Source of the DNA: Stenotrophomonas maltophilia
GTDB taxonomy: Bacteria > Pseudomonadota > Gammaproteobacteria > Xanthomonadales > Xanthomonadaceae
Direction of reading: 5' to 3'
Length of the DNA stretch: 64,000 nucleotides
NCBI RefSeq assembly: GCF_025642255.1
Contig: NZ_CP106759.1
Coordinates: 3,871,501-3,935,500, forward strand
Position 1 is the first letter of the stretch; every line of letters starts with the position of its first letter. Below, one piece after another: positions 60,730-64,000 of this stretch. A model generated the notes under the pieces. It had not been told where the DNA came from. It did not search any database and was given only the letters and a program-made list of their open reading frames with translations. The translations under genes and the position numbers were made by a program.

Positions 60730-62252
60730 GGTTCCCATCCGTTGAACGAGGTGAACGCCGGCACGTAGCTCAGCGTATCCAGGCAGCTGGCATCCAGCGC
60801 CTTGGCATCGGTGCTGTCGATGAACTGGCCCAGCAGGCGGGGCATGCAGCCGGCGGAGAGCGTGCCGTGGCCCTGGCCGCGCGCGACCAGTGCGCGCCCC
60901 TGCGGCAGCCCCTTGAGCACCTGTGCGGCGTAGCGCGGTGGCGTGACCGGGTCCAGTTCACCGGACAGCAGCAGCGCCGGCACCTCACTGCGCAGCGGTG
61001 CGGCATCCGCGGCGGGGGCCGCGGTGTGCGGCCAGACAGCACACGGCGCGAAGAAGGCGCTGGCCACCTCGTTGCCGAACAGGCGCTCGGCATTGGCGGC
61101 TGGCGCGTGGTAGCGCGGAGCGTCCTCGCTGCAGATCACCGACCACTGCATGCCGCGGTTGATCTGGAAGCCCATGCTGCGGTTGGCACCGCGTGCCAGC
61201 GAGGCGAGCGGCGCGTAGCGGCCCTGCGCAGCCTCGTCCAGCACCAGCGGCAACAGCGAGGCGTACTGCGGAACATAGGAGAAGGCGAACGCCAGCCCCA
61301 TCACGCTGTCCGGCGTCAGCACGTCGCGCCGCGGCGCGTTCGTGCCGGGGTCGCGGTAGTCAACGGTCACCGGCGCGGCGCGCAGCGTATCGAGCACGCC
61401 GCGCAGCTGCCTGCTGGTGTCGCTCGGAAAGCGCTTGCTGCACGCCGGGTCCTTGCGGCACTGGGCCGACTGCAGATTGATCGCGTCTTCGAAGGTATTG
61501 GCGAAGTCACCCCCGACCACCAGCTCGTTCGGAACGACGCCGTCGATGACGATGCTGCGGGTGTGCTGCGGATAGGCCGCGGCATAGCGCTGGGCCACGC
61601 GGGTTCCGTAGGAACCACCCACCAGGTTCAGCGCATCCACGCCCAGCGCCTGGCGCACGGCATCCAGATCGGCAACGGCGTCGCGGGTGGTGTAGAACCG
61701 CGCATCGGCACGTCCCTGCAAAGAGCTTGCGCAGCGCTGGGCGTAGTCGCGCAGCAGCGCCTCGCTGGGGGGGGCCTCTTCGTCGAACGCCAGTTCCTTG
61801 CCATCTGCGCCCAGGCAGTTGAGCGGGTTGGAGCCACCGGTGCCGCGCTGGTCGATCAGGAAGATGTCGCGTTGCTTGCGAACCTGGCGCAGGGCGGTAT
61901 CGACGATGACCGCCACCTCGCTGGCCGCCTGCCCGGGCCCGCCGGCGAGGAAGAACACCGGATCCGGTTGGCCGGAGCCACTGTTGCCCGATTCCAGCCA
62001 GGCGATACGGAGGTTGATCTTCCGCCCTTGCGGCTGCGCCCTGTCCTCGGCCACCTGCAGGGTGGCGCACTGTGCCTCGACGTTGGCGCTGGCGCCCATC
62101 GTGGTCAATGTGCAGGGCTGGAAGTCGATCTGTCCGTAGCGGCGGCCGGGCGTTTCCGCCGCCGCATCGGCGCTGCCGGAAGGCGCCGCGCCGCAACCGG
62201 CAAGCAGCAGGCTGGCCAGCGCGCCGGCCAGTGCGAGATGGTGTCTTTGCAT
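60726..62252 (-). CDS. Lipoprotein alpha/beta-hydrolase (tripeptidyl-aminopeptidase-like)
   Basis: A 508-residue predicted lipoprotein (lipobox LAGC, residues 17-20). Blocks: FFLAGGPGQAASEVA, DIFLIDQRGTGGSNPLNC, nucleophile in GGSYGTRVAQRYAAAYP, the acid in LLLSGELDPVTPPRYA and His in GQGHGTLSAGC. It resembles SCO7095/TAP-type peptidases. The stop overlaps the ABC ATPase start. ATG 62252 is chosen; the longer frame covers the divergent promoter region. The hydrolase and exporter may act on the same compound. Confidence 0.88.
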   Translation of the reverse strand: MQRHHLALAGALASLLLAGCGAAPSGSADAAAETPGRRYGQIDFQPCTLTTMGASANVEAQCATLQVAEDRAQPQGRKINLRIAWLESGNSGSGQPDPVFFLAGGPGQAASEVAVIVDTALRQVRKQRDIFLIDQRGTGGSNPLNCLGADGKELAFDEEAPPSEALLRDYAQRCASSLQGRADARFYTTRDAVADLDAVRQALGVDALNLVGGSYGTRVAQRYAAAYPQHTRSIVIDGVVPNELVVGGDFANTFEDAINLQSAQCRKDPACSKRFPSDTSRQLRGVLDTLRAAPVTVDYRDPGTNAPRRDVLTPDSVMGLAFAFSYVPQYASLLPLVLDEAAQGRYAPLASLARGANRSMGFQINRGMQWSVICSEDAPRYHAPAANAERLFGNEVASAFFAPCAVWPHTAAPAADAAPLRSEVPALLLSGELDPVTPPRYAAQVLKGLPQGRALVARGQGHGTLSAGCMPRLLGQFIDSTDAKALDASCLDTLSYVPAFTSFNGWEP

Positions 62253-62463
62253 CGTGCTCGTTTCCCCTGGAAGACGTTCCTGTCGACCACGACGGGCTGC
62301 CGCGGAAGATGTGACCCAACTTACACGGGCAGGAGGCTGGCGGCGATGGGCAATCGTCACTGGAAAGCCAGGCCCATGTCGGCCGGATCGAATGCGGCGT
62401 CGCATCATGGCGAGCAGCGCAGCCGTCGGCCACGCAGACTCATGGAGAACCCAGGAGATTCCC

Positions 62464-62964
62464 ATGAACGCGTGGTACCTCAGCGGCCTCGATCACCGCC
62501 CCTTCCAACACCTGTTCGAACAGAGCGACCGCGCGCTGGCTGCGCAGGGCATCCTGCGACGCTGGGCCGGGGATCGCGGCGGCCATCCGTGCCGGGTCAG
62601 CCTGTCCGACCCCCCAAGTGGCGCCGAACTGCTTCTGCTGCCCCATACCCACCTGGCCACGCACTCGCCCTATCGCGCGTCCGGTCCGATCTTCGTGCAG
62701 CGCGGCGCTACGCGCTGCGTCCTGCCCGCCGGGGTCGTTCCGCCCTACGTCGAGCGACGGCTTATCTCACTGCGCGCCTACGACGAGGATGCACTGATGA
62801 TCAGCGGGCAGGTCTGCCCCGGCAACGAGGTCGGGGTGCAGCTCGATGTGCTGTTCGCCGATCCCGCGGTGGCCTTCGTGCAGTTGCACAACGCAGGCTA
62901 CGGGTGTTTTTCGTGCCAGGCGGACCGGGTGGATCAGGACGCGCTGACACACGGCGTCGCGTGA
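62464..62964 (+). CDS. DUF1203-family protein
   Basis: A 166-residue cytosolic protein with the DUF1203 blocks CRVSLSDPPSGAELLLLP, SPYRASGPIFVQ and VGVQLDVLFADPAVAFVQLHNAGYGC (in part). AGGAG lies six bases before the ATG. Function unknown. Confidence 0.88.
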   Translation: MNAWYLSGLDHRPFQHLFEQSDRALAAQGILRRWAGDRGGHPCRVSLSDPPSGAELLLLPHTHLATHSPYRASGPIFVQRGATRCVLPAGVVPPYVERRLISLRAYDEDALMISGQVCPGNEVGVQLDVLFADPAVAFVQLHNAGYGCFSCQADRVDQDALTHGVA

Positions 62965-63007
62965 TCGGCACCACGCACGACGCGTGACCTTCTGCGCATC
63001 CGTTCAG

Positions 63008-63044
63008 GCCTGCGTGAAGCCTGTGGGAAAGGCTTCACGCAGGC
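63008..63044. promoter_or_regulatory. Perfect 15-bp inverted repeat between DUF1203 and LPMO genes
   Basis: GCCTGCGTGAAGCCT (63008-63022), loop GTGGGAA, AGGCTTCACGCAGGC (63030-63044). There is no U tract. It lies 44 bp after the DUF1203 stop and 134 bp before the LPMO start, so it may be a terminator-like stem or an operator. Confidence 0.6.
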
Positions 63045-63177
63045 AGTCACGGAACGGCACTTCCAAGGTACCGCGCGATGCAGCGCACCTCGATACTCGC
63101 CGAGGTGCCGCCGACCGTCCGCTGCGCAGCGCAACGCCTGCGGTCACCGTTCCCATCGACGACCACAAGGATGCGCC

Positions 63178-64000
63178 ATGTCATTCCGATCCACACGTGT
63201 TGTGCTGGCCAGCTCATTCGCAGCCGCCGGCCTGATCTGCCTGGCCAGCAGCGCATTCGCGCACGGCACCATGACCACGCCGGCCAGTCGCGTCTACGCT
63301 TGTTTCCAGGGCAATCCGGAGAATCCAACCAACCCGGCCTGCGCCGCCGCGAAAGCACTCGCCGGCTCGCAGGCGTTCTACGACTGGAACGGCATCAACC
63401 AGGCCAACGCCAATGGCAACCATCAGGCCGTCGTACCCGACGGCACGCTGTGCAGCGGCAACAACCCGACCTTCCGCGGCCTGGATCTGAACCGCAGTGA
63501 TTGGCAGACCACGCCGATCCAACCCGATGCGAACGGCAGGTTCACCTTCGTGTTCAAGGCCACCGCACCGCATGCCACGCGTGACTGGCGATTCTTCGTT
63601 ACCCGCGAAGGCTGGACACCGGGCAGTCCTCTGCGCTGGGCGGACCTGCAGGAGTTCTGCACACTGGGCAACACCCCGCTGTCCGCCGATGGCACGTACA
63701 GGCTGCAGTGCCCGCTGCCACAGCGCACGGGCCAGCACGTGATCTACAACACGTGGCAGCGCGCGGATTCGACCGAAGCGTTCTACACCTGCATGGATGT
63801 GCGTTTCGAGGGCGGCAGCACTCCCCCGGCATCGCAGTGGCAGGATGCCGGCCCGCTCACCGCGCGTGGCGATCTGCCGGTCGGCACCGTCCTGGCGCTG
63901 CGCGTGTTCAACGCCAGCGGCAACGATGTGGAGCGGGTGGAGGCCACACTGGCCAGCGGCCAGACGGCGGCCACGCAGTGGCCGCTGGTGCTGGCCCGCA
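63178..64000 (+). CDS. GbpA-like chitin-active lytic polysaccharide monooxygenase (AA10), partial
   Basis: A secreted copper enzyme that cleaves chitin oxidatively and may act as an adhesin; the window ends inside it (274 codons seen). Signal peptide 1-28, so the mature protein begins with His29 (HGTMTTPASRVYACF), the first copper ligand. The second is His132 in TAPHATRDW. The AA10 domain covers 29-218 (CMDVRF near its end). From about residue 224 (WQDAGPLTARGDLPVGT) a GbpA2-like domain begins. AAGGA precedes the ATG. A C-terminal chitin-binding module is expected beyond the edge. Confidence 0.93.
   Translation, partial: MSFRSTRVVLASSFAAAGLICLASSAFAHGTMTTPASRVYACFQGNPENPTNPACAAAKALAGSQAFYDWNGINQANANGNHQAVVPDGTLCSGNNPTFRGLDLNRSDWQTTPIQPDANGRFTFVFKATAPHATRDWRFFVTREGWTPGSPLRWADLQEFCTLGNTPLSADGTYRLQCPLPQRTGQHVIYNTWQRADSTEAFYTCMDVRFEGGSTPPASQWQDAGPLTARGDLPVGTVLALRVFNASGNDVERVEATLASGQTAATQWPLVLAR

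Overview
The window is a chromosomal segment of a high-GC gamma-proteobacterium of the Xanthomonadaceae, most likely Stenotrophomonas (S. maltophilia group). The evidence is the very GC-rich coding sequence, the protein relatedness, and many copies of a short palindrome ending in GTAG (core GTAGCGCCGGGCCATGCCCGG) that matches the SMAG repetitive extragenic palindromes known from S. maltophilia. No transposase, integrase, phage gene or CRISPR array was seen, so most of the window looks like core genome.

Layout. 1-1.4 kb: ubiA and a tRNA-Arg(CCG). 1.4-16.9 kb: a sugar-scavenging locus built from two divergent operons. The leftward operon encodes a GH31 glycosidase with carbohydrate-binding modules, a TonB-dependent receptor and a GH109-type alpha-N-acetylgalactosaminidase. 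The rightward operon encodes an AgaS-type amino-sugar-phosphate deaminase, a ROK sugar kinase, AgaZ, a DeoR/AgaR regulator, a NagA-type deacetylase and an MFS sugar permease. Together they read as a pathway that cuts terminal alpha-GalNAc off glycans, imports it across both membranes, and converts GalNAc -> GalNAc-6-P -> GalN-6-P -> tagatose-6-P. The shared promoter region (9268-9589) holds eight CTTTC/GAAAG boxes and two inverted copies of a promoter/operator module, as expected for AgaR control.

16.9-25.2 kb: a lipoprotein/HdeD-like membrane pair, a ComF-family protein, a ClC chloride transporter, and the biotin operon bioB-bioF-bioH-(atypical SDR)-bioC with a BirA-like operator in front. 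25.3-30.5 kb: a YdcF-like protein, a threonine/serine dehydratase-like enzyme, a Tyr/Gly/Pro-rich lipoprotein, a 490-bp intergenic region with two converging small-RNA candidates, mnmG and a gamma-carbonic anhydrase. 30.6-37.3 kb: a tightly overlapping six-gene membrane operon RDD-SpoIIM-DUF4129-DUF4350-MoxR-DUF58.

37.4-49.8 kb: a YgiC/YgiB-like pair, ilvD, a small secreted hypothetical protein framed by a second repeat family, dinG, aroE, a PD40 beta-propeller protein, hemB, a bestrophin and small membrane proteins. 49.9-64 kb: a DUF885 peptidase-like protein, a Coa1-like protein, a dipeptidyl-peptidase IV-like enzyme, a GST, a YqhA protein, a lipoprotein with a TonB C-terminal domain, an AraC regulator with divergent small ORF, an alpha/beta-hydrolase-ABC exporter operon, a DUF1203 protein and, cut by the window edge, a GbpA-like chitin-active LPMO.

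Limits: everything is from reading the sequence. Family names come from motifs and overall resemblance, not from database searches, and small-RNA and operator calls are predictions.
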